Counted from the first letter of the stretch, positions 8,014-16,942 are shown. The stretch: 20,520 nt of DNA from Amphimedon queenslandica (GCF_000090795.2 NW_003546371.1:167044-187563), one strand, 5' to 3'. A program made the numbers and translations. The notes: generated by a model not told the origin, from the sequence alone.

Positions 8014-8660
8014 ATGTCTACATGGAGCTCTGTACCGAGTAAGGTGGTTGAAAAACATGGTTTGGGGCAATTTGTTCATATGATGGAACTGTTGCCTGAC
8101 TCTTGGAGGTTGGAGAAATCTGCAGCCCAGTTCTCCTCTCCTATGCAGAGGTCTCCTTGCCGCCCACCCCCATCACGGACATAGCAGTATGGAACGAGTG
8201 CTTTGCAGTTATGGCTGGGATAATCTCTGCTCGCTTTCCTGACAAGGTCCAACATATGTTCCAGTATCTTTGCACAATTGTGCATGCCAGCCGAAATTTT
8301 GATGGTTCTGCGTGGGTGTCTTGCGACGCAACATTTTGTAGACAGGCAGCAGGGTTAGCATCTTTTGACTGGGGAGTCATCGACCCGACCCTTTATAACA
8401 AGGCTGATACAGGCTGTGCTAGAATAAAGGCAAGATGTTCCCATTGCCTAGCTGATAGTCACCACTCACAGGCGTGCCCACTGGCTCCAGAGGAGTGGTC
8501 AGTAGCTGGTCCAAGGCAAGCAAGAGGGGAATCAGGCGGCACCGGGGAAAGCATTTATCTGTGTGGGCTATTCATCAAGGGTAACATCTGTTGCTATAGT
8601 GACTGTAAGTTTGCCCACATCTGTTCCAGCTGCAGATGGGGCCCACACCCAGCCTCCTAG
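8014..8660 (+). pseudogene. Ngaro Gag-like protein, frameshifted
   Basis: Gag would package the element RNA in the cytoplasm. The N-part (MSTWSSVPSKVVEKHGLGQF, then HMMELLPDSWRLEKSA) is in frame 1 to about 8150. The rest continues in the frame of the ORF 8103-8660 (PTPITDIAVWNECFAVMAGI onward), so one frameshift lies in the C-rich run near 8160-8172. In the 185-codon ORF, residues 112-125 form a perfect CCHC knuckle (CSHCLADSHHSQAC). Residues 154-172 form a C-x8-C-x4-C-x3-H finger (CGLFIKGNICC...CKFAH) followed by CSSC, a pairing I associate with DIRS/Ngaro Gag. The first 20 or so residues of that ORF are probably out of frame. It lies just upstream of RT. Confidence 0.6.
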
Positions 8661-8828
8661 TGCTCTCAGCCACGCAGGAGACAGCCAGGAGCTCAGCAGG
8701 AGGACAGACTGCCATCATCCGAGAAGTGCACTAGGGCAGAGTAAAGCACTGCTGACTCTAACTTGCTAATTTGTTGTGCTTGTTTAGTATTGCGATTGTT
8801 AAAATAATCTAATTTGTTATGATTTGGT

Positions 8829-10400
8829 GTGCGAACTAGGGCTTTGTTGGCTAGGTGTTTTATATGGTATTGTATGTTATTTCTAGGAGCTTATAAACTC
8901 CTTCCTGACTTACTGATCCTGAAAGGTTGTTCTCCCTGTCGAAACGTGGCACAGGAGCTCAGGGGGATACAATCACCCTTGCTTTTATGTATAGATGGTT
9001 GGCGTTTCCACTTGCAGGTTTTGCCTGATCGGCAGCTGGCTTTCTATGTCTTGGAAGAGATGCAGCTGGGATTCCATGTGGGTTTCAGTTGGCAATCCTT
9101 CCTAGTGGCGGCAAATTGAAACACCTCCCACTTGCATACCAGCATCCACAAGTGGTTGACGAGTACTTTCAGCGTGAGGAGGCTGGGAGAATGATTGTGT
9201 TGGATTCCGGTACTCTGTCCAATGGCCAAACTACGCATATTAACAGGGTTGGAGTGGTGCCAAAAGGCATGTTCCTGGCAAGTGGAGGCTGATCACTGAT
9301 CTGTCATACCCAGATGGGCTGAGTGTGAATGATGGCATTAGGGCCGACCTGTGCTCCCCAAAGTTGATAATAATACCGAAACAATTGCGGTAATGGGGCG
9401 TGGCACAATGATATCAAAAGTAGACATCAAGTCCGCATACCGGCTGACCCTAATCCATCCGGAGGACAGGATGCTACTAGCCTGCTGGTGGCGAAGTAAG
9501 GTTTTGGTGGACTCTGCCCTCCCTTTTGGCCTCCAATCTGCCCCTAAGATATTCAATGCTGTCGCCGATGTTATTGCTTGGTGTTTCTGGAAGGAGGGTG
9601 TGGTGTGGGTTGATCACTATATGGACGACTTCATAGGTCTGGGAACGACAGGGACAGAGGAATGTGCTGAAGGTTAGGCAGTGGCGAGACGGGTATCCAG
9701 GGAGCTTGGGGTTCCTCTAGCAGAGGACAAATGTGAGGGCCCCTAAATAGTACTCACCTTCTTGGGTATTGAAATTGATTCAGTCCAGGGTGAAATACAC
9801 CTACCTCAAGAGAAAGTGGAAAGGGTACAGGAGATCCTATTATTGTGGGAGACAAAAAAGTGGTGCCACGAGGGAGAGCATTTTTAAGGAGAATTTTGAA
9901 CCACCTACAGGCGGGATCTAAGGGTGACCACCGCATTCATTTAAACTGGGGATTTCGGGCAGACCTGGCAGCTGTTCCTAAGCTTTTGGAATGGGAGATC
10001 GGTTATACAGCATGAGGGCGGGAGGTAGTAGTGGTCTGGGATGCATCTGGTTCATGGGGGTGCAGTGCATACTCAGGGATCCAATGGTTTCAGCTGCAGT
10101 GGCCTGTGAGCATGGTGGACGGTGACAATGCAGTGAAGGGGATGATTCCTATAGTCTTGGCAGTAGTCACCTGGGGCCCTCAAGCCGGGGGCTCACGCTT
10201 TCGATGCTACCAGGCTGTGGTGGCAGTGGTAGAGTCCTGACAAGCGCGTGATAAGCATTGGCTACATTTAGTCTGTTGCCTTTGCATTTTTGAAGCCCAC
10301 CTTCAGCTGAAGGGGACCGCTCACTACATTCCGGGCAGAGATAACAGCATGGCTGATGACTTGTCACATAATAGACTGTCATCTTTTTTCATACAGGCTC
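8829..10400 (+). pseudogene. Ngaro/DIRS reverse transcriptase and RNase H, broken
   Basis: RT copies the element RNA into DNA and RNase H removes the RNA strand. The N-part (8829-9119) ends LAFYVLEEMQLGFHVGFSW. The next frame (9089-9292) has YQHPQVVDEYFQREEAGRMI and THINRVGVVPKG. A third carries WRLITDLSYPDGLSVNDGI (from about 9283). The frame 9351-9677 holds SKVDIKSAYRL, LPFGLQSAPKIFNAVADVI and the catalytic DHYMDDFIGLG (9615-9638). Stops follow at TAG 9675-9677 and TAA near 9744, then FLGIEIDS. RNase H begins VVWDASGSWG (10031 on) and ends HYIPGRDNSMADDLSHNRL. RT to RNase H to recombinase is the Ngaro order. At least three frameshifts and several nonsense codons show an old, inactive copy. 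Confidence 0.75.
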
Positions 10401-11439
10401 CTCTCATGCTCCCACTGCCTTCTCCCCTCCCTCTGATGGCCATGGACCTCCTGGCAGATCTGGGGATGGATTGGGCCTCTCCCAACTGGATTCGGCACTT
10501 CAAATGTATTGTTCCTTAGGGATTGCTGCCTCTACCAAAAGGACTTACGACTCACCCCTCCGCCAATACAAGGGTTTCTGTGCCTGGTTTGGAATAAGGA
10601 ACCTTTTCCTGTTTTAGAGGCACGGCTGTGTTATTATGTGGCCATTCTGGCTCAAGAGGGACTTACCCCTGCCTCAGTGAAGGCTTACTTGGCAGCTGTG
10701 TGGCATGCCCAGATTCTTTTAGGTTTTCCTGAGGCCAGGGAACTGTCATCCTTGCTTCTCCTTAATCTCACGCTAAGGGGTGTTGCTAGAAGCAAAACAC
10801 TACAGCAGCAATCTACTCGGCCCAGGCTCCCTATCACCGGAAGATTTTGGGGAGCCTTTTTCAAGCTCTGAATCAACATCCCGCGGTTGTTGGAGAACAT
10901 GATGTGGGTGGTGTGTAGTGCAGCATTTTTTGGCTTGTTTAGACTTGGGGAAATTGTGGTGCCTTGAACATCTGCCTTTAACCCGGCCATCCACTTGTCC
11001 TTGAAGGATGTGAGTGTCAACAACTTAAAAAAGCCAATGGTGGTGAGGATTTATCTATGGGTGTCAAAATGTCACCAGAGTGGAAGGGGTGTGGTTGTCT
11101 TTCTGGAGCGGGTGGAGTCACCAGTTTGCCGAGTGGCAACTTTATTGTCATTGATGGCAGTACGGGGGTACCAGACCAAGCCCATTCTTTATTAAAGATG
11201 ATGGTGCTCCTCTCACAAAGGGAGCTTTTGTCACTTCTTTGAGGGGCTTATTAGCAGAGGCAGGACTCGAGGCCAACCTGTTTTCAGGTCATAGCTTCCG
11301 TATTGGGGCGGCCACAACTGCGGCAATGGCTGGCTTGCAGGACTCCACTATTCAAGCACTCGGTTGCGGGTCAAGCTCAGCTTTCCAGTCCTACGTTAGG
11401 ATGCCTCGACAGCACTTGTTGTTTTATGGACATGATTGA
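10401..11439 (+). pseudogene. Ngaro/DIRS tyrosine recombinase (YR), broken
   Basis: This phage-integrase-like recombinase would insert the element circle into the genome. The N-terminal core-binding part reads ASTKRTYDSPLRQYKGFCAW, then in another frame LCYYVAILAQEGLTPASVKA. The catalytic part has Arg I in FFGLFRLGEIV (AGA 10941-10943), then HLSLKDVSVNNL. The H-x-x-R box is GHSFRIGAATTAAMAGLQDS (His 11290, Arg 11299). The nucleophile Tyr lies in AFQSYVRMPRQ (TAC 11392-11394), with TGA at 11437-11439. The conserved RW after IQ-LG is changed here (IQALGCGSSS). Frame changes near 10610 and between about 11100 and 11200, and stops at 10869-10871 and near 10965, inactivate it. The last 201 bases are a clean frame. 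Confidence 0.75.
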
Positions 11440-11741
11440 GCTAACTGGGTGCATGAATAGGGGTGGTGTGAGGCTAATGTTTGTTTAATTGTTGTGTATA
11501 TGGTATGGGTCATTTCAAAAGATCATTGGTGAAATGTAGCATCCTAGGTCACCTAACAGGGTGGCTGGTTTAGTGGGTTCCATAGGGATATCCTCGGATG
11601 CTCCGTTTCTGGGTATTGGCAGGGCCACCCAATGATCATCCTGCCCATTGTTATTTACCCATATTTTGGTTGCATGTAATCTTGTGGGGTATGGTAGAAC
11701 GTTAGTTGGTAATCAGAAAACCAGTTAGTTAATAGTACAAT
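11440..11741 (+). other. 3' noncoding end of the Ngaro element
   Basis: No coding frame. It contains inverted arms GATCATTGG (11521-11529) and CCAATGATC (11629-11637), and a nested GGGTGGC / GCCACCC pair (about 11561 and 11625). Ngaro-type termini are repeat-structured, so this foldback may be part of the element end, but I could not match it to a copy at the 5' end. Confidence 0.4.
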
Positions 11742-11746
11742 GTAAT
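11742..11746. repeat. Target-site duplication GTAAT, left copy
   Basis: GTAAT stands directly before the TGTCACGG end of the left LTR and is repeated directly after the other LTR (16943-16947). Five bases is the usual Ty3/Gypsy duplication length. Confidence 0.9.
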
Positions 11747-11940
11747 TGTCACGGTTCAGTCTTAAAAATCAGAAAAATTAGCATGGAAGGAACCAATCAG
11801 CCAGCAATGTCTGGACTGTTTTATACGAACATACTTAATAATTGTAAATAATAATTATTAACACTAAATAACCATAGATACTATGAATGATAATCAAGTC
11901 TTGATACAGTAAATACCTACAAAAAATTCTGTCCTTCACA
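11747..11940 (-). repeat. 3' LTR of the Gmr1-like element
   Basis: 194 bp, starting TGTCACGGTTCAG and ending CTTCACA on the plus strand. It is nearly identical to 16738-16942 but lacks about 13 bases in the AATAATTATT stretch. A TATAAAA box on the minus strand lies at 11825-11819. Confidence 0.92.
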
Positions 11941-11956
11941 CTCCTCCTTCCTTCTC
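11941..11956 (-). other. Polypurine tract of the Gmr1-like element
   Basis: The plus strand reads CTCCTCCTTCCTTCTC, so the element RNA has 16 unbroken purines abutting the 3' LTR. This is the usual plus-strand priming site. Confidence 0.88.
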
Positions 11957-11961
11957 CGGCG

Positions 11962-13212
11962 TCAAGTACTCCTTGACGGAATCCTGGACAGAGCATCTGC
12001 ATTAGCGTTAGCTTTTCCTACTTGATTTACAATTGTGAAATCAAAGGGTTGTAATGCAACACTCCAACGAGTGAGTCGAGATGTCTTGTCCTTGACACGG
12101 TTCAACCACATGAGAGCTTGATGATCAGTCTGTACTTGGAAGGGTCTTCCCAGCAGGTAAAGCTTGAATGCTTGAATACCCAATTTAATTGCTAGGCATT
12201 CCTTTTCAATGGTTGAATATCGCTCTTATCAAGGTAGGAGCTTTTTGCTAAAGAAGGCAACAGGATGTTCTTGTTGATCATCATCAATCTAACTTAGTAC
12301 TGCCCCAACCGCTCTCTCAGATGCATCTGTCTGCAATATAAATTGTTTACTGAAATCAGGGCTGTGCAATAGAGGAGATTCACACAAGGAGTCCTTTAGA
12401 GTATCAACTGCCTTCTGACACTGAGAGTTCCATTGGACTACCGTAGGGGCTGTCGTTCTTGTCAAATCAGTGAGAGCAACAGCTACTGTAGAAAAGTTAG
12501 GAGTAAACTTCCTGTAGTACCCAACTAATCCTAAAAAGGCCCATACATCCTTCTTGCTTTTGGGAATAGGAAACTCCTTCACAGACTTTACTTTATCCTG
12601 TTGTGGTTCAACGATCCCTTTTCCAATAACATGTCCTAGATATATTCACAATGGTCTGTGGTCTGCTCCTAGATTACATGTCTGTAGTTTTGCTGTGAGT
12701 CCTGCTTTTTCCAGTCTAATCAAAACCTGCTGTAAATGATTCAGATGATCTTCAAAAGTGTCACTGAAGATGATCACGTCATCCAAATAAGCAGAGACAA
12801 AACCATCCAGTCCTGTAATCACTTGATCCATCAGCCACTGGAATGTTGCTGGTGCTCCCTTAAGCCCAAATGGCATCATTGTAAACTGGTATAATCCAGA
12901 CGGTGTTGAAAAACTGGTCTTCGGTCGGTCCTTCTCCTCGACTGGTACTTGCCAGTATCCCTTTGTCAGATCCAGCGTAGAAAAGTAGTTAGCCCCTCCT
13001 ACTCTGTCTATGACGTCATCCACTCGTTGCATCGGATACACGTCAGATGTAGTGAGCTCATTCAGTCTCCTATAGTCCACACAGAGTCTCATAGTTCCAT
13101 CCTTCTTTCCTACTAGCACAATTGGAGAACTCCATTCAGAAACAGATGGTTCTATGATTCTCCTCTTCATCATGTCATCCAGTTCCTGCTTCAATACCTG
13201 TCTGTAAGCATG
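11962..13212 (-). pseudogene. Gmr1-like reverse transcriptase and RNase H (Pol C-terminal part), broken
   Basis: Frame from about 13210 down to TGA 11962-11964. RT block: KQELDDMMKRRIIEPSVSEW, LCVDYRRLNE, FSTLDLTKGYWQVPV, MMPFGLKGAPATFQ and the catalytic AYLDDVIIFSD, then YLGHVIGKGIVEP. The RNase H domain has the Asp in LQTDASERAVGAVLS, the Glu in STIEKECLAIKLG and the Asp in VQTDHQALMWL, and closes with NANADALSRIP. These enzymes turn the element RNA into double-stranded DNA. In-frame stops are at 12646-12648 (TGA), 12289-12291 (TAG) and 12226-12231 (TAA and TGA side by side). A frameshift near 13210 separates this frame from the integrase frame, inside the conserved PPYRVP linker that leads into RT. 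Unusually for Gypsy, it follows integrase and ends the polyprotein. Confidence 0.88.
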
Positions 13213-14849
13213 GGTACCCTATAGGGAGGTAATCTTACCGGGTTAGCATCTCCAGTTGAGATCTTGTGCTTCACTAGATCAATACATCCAGGCTCATTCT
13301 TGAAGACATCAGAAAACTGCTTCACCAGAGTCTTCAGCCGCTCTCGCTGCTCCCCACTAAGTTGTTCCCCCTCTTTAGGACAGTCCCCCTTGTTAGAGTC
13401 CATCTTCCAGCCAGTCACCTCTTCCTTAAGCTCATCTTCTTCAGTAAGTCCAACACAAACAGTCTCTTCCTCATGCTACTTACGTAGCAAGTTGATATGA
13501 TAAATGTTCTTCTTCTTCCTCATGTATAGTTCATAAGTGACCTTAGCAACTTGTCTCAAAACTTGGTATGGTCCCTGCCACTGTGCAGTCAGTTTGTTTG
13601 TAGTAGTAGGTAGTAGTACTAGTACCTTATCTCTCTCCTTCAGTATCTGATCTCGTGCTCTTTTGTCATAAGCTTTCTTTTGTACTTGTTGTGCTTCCTC
13701 TAGATTCTCCTTCACAATGTTTCTTATCTTCTCCAATCGCTCCCTGATAGTCAATACATGTGCAATCACACTCTCATCCTTGGAAGTTGTCCCCACAGCA
13801 GACCAGGTATCACGTATTATATCCAGAGGTTCTTTGACTGCCCTCCCATAGAGTAGCTCAAATGGTGAAAACCCAGTTGATGCTTGGGGCATCTCCCTAT
13901 AAGCAAAGAGTAGGTATGGGATCAGTTTATCCCAGTCCTTTTTCTCCTTAGTAACTGCTTTCCTCAGCATGCTCTTTAGCGTCTTATTACATCTCTCAAC
14001 CAACCCATCCGTTTGTGGGTAGTAAGGTGTGGTCCTGATCGGATGTACGTGCAACATCTTGTAGATCTCTTTCAGTAGATGAGATGTAAAATTACTCCCC
14101 TGATCAGTTAAGATTTCATCAGGAACTCCTACTTGTGCAAATAACTTTAATTACTCCTCTGCCACTTGTGCAGCATCAATAGACTTTCATAGTATAGCCT
14201 CTCGAAAATGGGTTGCATAGTCACACACAACCAGTATATATCTTTTGCCCAATCGACTTTTTGGCAATGGTCCAACAATATCCTTTGCTATCCTTTTGAA
14301 TGGCGTAGCAATGATTGGCAATGGTATAAGTGGTGCTCGTAGTGCTCCCTTGGGTCCTGCCTTCTGACAAACAGAACAACTCCTGCAATAGCCTGCTACA
14401 TCACAAAATATTCCTGGCCAGTAAAATCGTTGCAATAACCTCTGTGTTGTCTTGGTCCTTCCTAAGTGTCCTGCAAAGGGTGTGGTATAGGCAAGTTTGA
14501 GCAATTCTCTACGGCACTTGACTGGCACCACCAACTGCTCTGTCTCCTCATCCCTCTCCTGTAGAATCCATCTCCTACAGATCAGTCCGTCCCTTATGAA
14601 GAACTTGACCCCAGACCCCGTGAGCTCCTTCTCTGCAGCTAGCTGTATCTTCTCAAGTGAAATATCTTGCTGTTGCAGCTCCTGGAACTCTTCTGGTGTC
14701 ACATGCAGACTGCTAGTCACATCTCTGTACCTCCTTCGTGCATCTCTCTTCTCCCGTCTAGTCCTCTCTGGCTTATCCCTAGAAACAAGAAACATATCAT
14801 CATTAAATACATTAAATAGATCCCAGCTCTCTTCAGCATCAGCAATGTC
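13213..14849 (-). pseudogene. Gmr1-like integrase, broken, located upstream of RT
   Basis: In one frame with the protease. An N-terminal segment (TPEEFQELQQQDISLEKIQL) leads to the HHCC zinc module. Its later part AGHLGRTKT...CRSCSVCQ is intact, but the usual first His is Tyr (LAYTTPFAGH). The catalytic core has Asp 1 in AKDIVGPLPKSR, Asp 2 in EILTDQGSNF (about 14115) and Glu in YYPQTDGLVERCNKTLK. After SPFELLYGR come a charged helix and the GPY module (QWQGPYQVLRQVAKVTYEL). The tail INLLRK continues past a stop into GLTEEDELKEEVTGWKMDSN, a linker to RT. Stops lie at 14187-14189 (TGA), 14151-14153 (TAA) and 13476-13478 (TAG). The D, D and E residues are all still encoded. Confidence 0.88.
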
Positions 14850-15047
14850 ATTTGTGGTTGTTGAGCTGTCAGGTCCCTGTGTGGTTGCTGAGCTGTCAGG
14901 TCCCTCTGCTGCTGAGCTGTCAGGTCCCTCTGTGGTTGCTGAGCTGTCATGTCCCTCTGTGGTTGCTGAGTTGTCAGGTCCCTCTGTGGTTGCTGAGCTG
15001 TCCAGTCCATCTGTGGTTGCTAAGCTGTCTGTGGTTGCTGAGCTGTC
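14850..15047 (-). repeat. Coding tandem repeat DSSATTEGP (about 27 bp, 8 units)
   Basis: About eight units of the nonapeptide DSSATTEGP, with variants ATTDGL, DNSATTEGH, DSSAAEGP (one codon shorter) and ATTQGP, lie between protease and integrase in the pol frame. The DNA unit is CCTGACAGCTCAGCAACCACAGAGGGA on the minus strand. The opposite strand also stays open through it (LLSCQVPLW repeats), which is a by-product. It probably encodes a flexible, acidic, Ser/Thr-rich linker, or is a coding minisatellite grown by slippage. Confidence 0.85.
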
Positions 15048-15650
15048 AGGTCTCTCCAGTGGTTTGGAATGAGCTTCACACTACATTTGTTTCTGTCTTC
15101 TTTCTTCTTCTTCCCTCTTCTCCTTCCTCGCTGCTGCTCTCGTCATCACAAACACCTCGTCTCTGTCATCCAAGTCCCTCTTTAGTCCTGGTATCTCCTT
15201 TAGGTCCTCTCCCAGTATTTCCGCTAGTTCAGCTACATTCGTTCCCAGTAGAACTGCAGTGGGTAGAGTCTTCAGTACTGCTGCTTCCACTGTGACTTTC
15301 CTTCCAGTCACCTCCAACTCTACCAGAGCAAGTGGATATAGTACCGTGTCGCCATGCGTGCAACGTATCGCGATTGCCTCCCCCTGTGGTAACTTGTCCT
15401 TAGGTACGTTACCCTCATGTACCATAGTCCTTGAACATCCAGTATCAATGAGGATATCTGGCACCTGCTTCCTCATCCTGATGTTCATAGCACCTCGTGG
15501 TCCTACACGTTTCTCCATACAGAACAAGGAACGATCCGGGCAGTTAGAAGAGTAATGTCCCTTCTGTCGACAATTGAAACATTCCACATCCTTCAGATCC
15601 CTTTTATGATTATTTTTCCCATAATTCTTCTTAGGTTCGTTTTCTGTCTA
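15048..15650 (-). pseudogene. Gmr1-like second zinc knuckle and aspartic protease, broken
   Basis: After a TAG at 15648-15650 the frame runs through a Lys/Asn-rich stretch and the second CCHC knuckle CFNCRQKGHYSSNC. It then enters the retropepsin: VPDILIDTGCSRTMVHEG, with the catalytic Asp in DTG. VELEVTGRKVTVEAAVL and TAVLLGTNVAEL (the hydrophobic-hydrophobic-Gly motif) follow. The protease would cut Gag-Pol into its mature parts inside the particle. A charged tail (RAAARKEKREEEERRQKQM) ends at TAG 15081-15083, and the same frame resumes as CEAHSKPLERP into the repeat linker. Two nonsense codons therefore bracket an otherwise intact protease. Confidence 0.85.
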
Positions 15651-16647
15651 CTGTGGAAGTGGGGCTCTGCAGTCCCTAGCTATATGTCCCATCTTCCTAC
15701 ACCTCAGACATCTTAGGCTCCATTTTTCTTCTTTTTCTCCTCCTCACGTCCTCTCCTTGCCAAGTGATAATCGTCAGCCAGCCTTGCTGCTTCCACAGCT
15801 GTTTTTGGCTGTCTGTCCACCACGAAGATTCCGATGTCCCCCGGCAGTGTCTTCACGAGCTGCTCCATCACCGTCAAGTCCTTTATCTCGGCAAGCGTCT
15901 CGCATCTTTTGGTCCATTTCTCCACCAGATCCAGTAGTCTCGTCGCCAGCTCTCTGTTTGTCTCTCCTTCTTCTTAGCCGTTCTAAATCGCTGTCGGTAG
16001 CTCTCCTGATCTATATCATAGCATAGCAGGATCGCTTCCTTCATCTTCTCGTAATCACCAGATTCGTCTGCCGCCATCTCGGCATAAGCCTGTGGTGCCC
16101 TTCCTGACAACTGAGGGGCTAGCTTGAAGACCCCGCGCCCTCTTGGCACTTCATAGGCTGTCATCTGCCTCTCAAAAGTTGTGAGGTAAGCCTCAATATC
16201 ATCATTGTCCATTAGCTTGGTCAGCTTTACGTCCTTATCGTGCGCTTCGTGTTCTCCAAGATTAGCTTCACCTTGATCGTGAATCTCTCCCACTAGCATC
16301 CTTAGTATCTCCAACTGTTGACTCATCTCTTGATCCTTCTTCAAGTTTTCCTCCTCTCTTTGTCTCTGCTCTGCTTGTAGGTCCTGATCCCGCTTTTGTA
16401 GCTCCCTCTCTCGATGCCTTCTCTCCTCTGCATACAGCTCCTCTCACCGGCTGCGCTCCTCCAGCAGTAGCTGTAGCATCTACTCCATCGCACCCCCAGT
16501 AACTCCAGCAGTTGCAGCTTCTCCAGTTCTCATCAAAGTATCTCCCGCCTCGCTGCGGTCTCCAACAACTCCTGTGTGTTCCTCGTCCTCCATCGTTCTT
16601 TCTCTTGCCTCTTCTACTCTCACGGTCCTTCCTGATCGTAGAATCAT
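15651..16647 (-). pseudogene. Gmr1-like Gag with SCAN-like capsid and first CCHC knuckle, broken
   Basis: The frame opens with ATG 16647 or, more Gag-like, ATG 16593 (MEDEEHTGVVGDRSEAGDTL). A coiled-coil-like Glu/Arg/Gln-rich segment (EERRHRERELQKRDQDLQAE) is broken by TAG 16480-16482 and TGA 16444-16446. The capsid follows: LTKLMDNDDIEAYLTTFERQ, VFKLAPQLSGRAPQAYAEMA and YEKMKEAILLCYDIDQESYR. After a frameshift near 15970 come ELATRLLDLVEKWTKRC, VMEQLVKTLPGDIGIFV and KTAVEAARLADDYHLAR. This last part matches the SCAN-type dimerisation fold, whose origin in Gmr1-like Gag is established. A frame change in an A-rich run near 15725 precedes the first knuckle (CLRCRKMGHIARDC). Gag would assemble the particle and bind RNA. 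Confidence 0.85.
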
Positions 16648-16717
16648 GCAATACAACTTGGTCTATAGTGATCTCTCTGCAATGTGGGTCAGTGGTTGTC
16701 TCTAACAGCACTCATGG

Positions 16718-16735
16718 ATCCCACCGCTGCCACCA
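16718..16735 (-). other. Primer-binding site for tRNA-Leu
   Basis: On the plus strand the 18 bases read ATCCCACCGCTGCCACCA, which matches the 3' end of animal tRNA-Leu plus CCA as I recall it. The element RNA can therefore pair with that tRNA to start minus-strand DNA synthesis. Two bases separate it from the 5' LTR, the usual spacing. Confidence 0.8.
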
Positions 16736-16737
16736 AA

Positions 16738-16942
16738 TGTCACGGTTCAGTTTAAAAAATCAGAAAAATTATCATGGAAGGAACCAATCAGCCAGCAATG
16801 TCTGGACTGTTTTATACGAACATACTGAATAATTGTAAATAATAATTCTAAATAATTATTATTAACACTTAATAACCATAGATAATATGAATGATAATCA
16901 AGTCTTGATACAGTAAGTACCTACAAAAATTTGTGCTTCACA
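16738..16942 (-). repeat. 5' LTR of the Gmr1-like element
   Basis: 205 bp, TG...CA ends. In element orientation it starts TGTGAAGC and ends CCGTGACA, directly before the primer-binding site. It contains about 13 more bases (CTAAATAATTATT-like) than the 3' LTR and differs at about 7-10 other positions by eye. Confidence 0.92.
16810..16816 (-). promoter_or_regulatory. TATA box in the 5' LTR
   Basis: The minus strand reads CGTATAAAACAG; TATAAAA is kept in both LTRs. It lies about 70 bases before the LTR 3' end, leaving a short R-U5, so it is the likely core promoter of the element. Confidence 0.6.

Larger units (their letters stand above)
7020..11740 (+). mobile_element. Ngaro-like (DIRS order) tyrosine-recombinase retroelement, degraded
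   Basis: A GC-richer block between AT-rich flanks carries, in order, Gag (CCHC knuckle and CCCH finger), reverse transcriptase with YMDD, RNase H and a tyrosine recombinase. DIRS-order elements integrate with a recombinase instead of an integrase and lack LTRs. There is no room for, or trace of, the methyltransferase found in DIRS1 and PAT elements, which points to Ngaro. Several stops and frameshifts break Gag, RT-RH and YR, so this copy is not autonomous. The left edge is set by the composition change near 7020 and the right edge only by the next element at 11747. I could not find the split direct repeats expected of Ngaro. Confidence 0.75.
11747..16942 (-). mobile_element. Gmr1-like Ty3/Gypsy LTR retrotransposon, structurally complete, coding-dead
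   Basis: Transcribed right to left. Two LTRs (205 and 194 bp, TG...CA in both) are flanked by GTAAT. A tRNA-Leu primer-binding site follows the 5' LTR and a polypurine tract precedes the 3' LTR. Inside, one ancestral gag-pol frame reads capsid, two CCHC knuckles, protease, a repeat linker, integrase, reverse transcriptase and RNase H. Integrase stands before RT, as in Ty1/copia. The sequences and the GPY module are Gypsy-type, which is the Gmr1 arrangement. I count 11 in-frame stops and 3 frameshifts from 16593 to 11962. The LTRs differ at about 7-10 substitutions plus one indel of about 13 bases, so the insertion is not recent. Only trans-mobilisation would be possible. Confidence 0.92.

Noticed and set aside
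11747..11940. Idea that the Gypsy element and Ngaro element are one composite unit
   Set aside because: The GTAAT duplication hugs the Gypsy LTRs exactly, so it inserted on its own.
14868..15047. Regular direct repeats that could suggest a CRISPR array
   Set aside because: The 27-bp units abut without spacers and encode an in-frame nonapeptide within a retrotransposon pol gene.
14497..15295. Long plus-strand ORFs (191 and 147 codons) with LLSCQVPLW-type repeats
   Set aside because: They are antisense shadows of the Gmr1-like protease, repeat linker and integrase; the minus frame carries all the motifs.
16268..16711. 147-codon minus-strand ORF at the Gag start
   Set aside because: It is a different frame from the Gag frame with the coiled-coil and capsid; it reads as Arg/Gly-rich noise and is open only because the true frame lies beside it.
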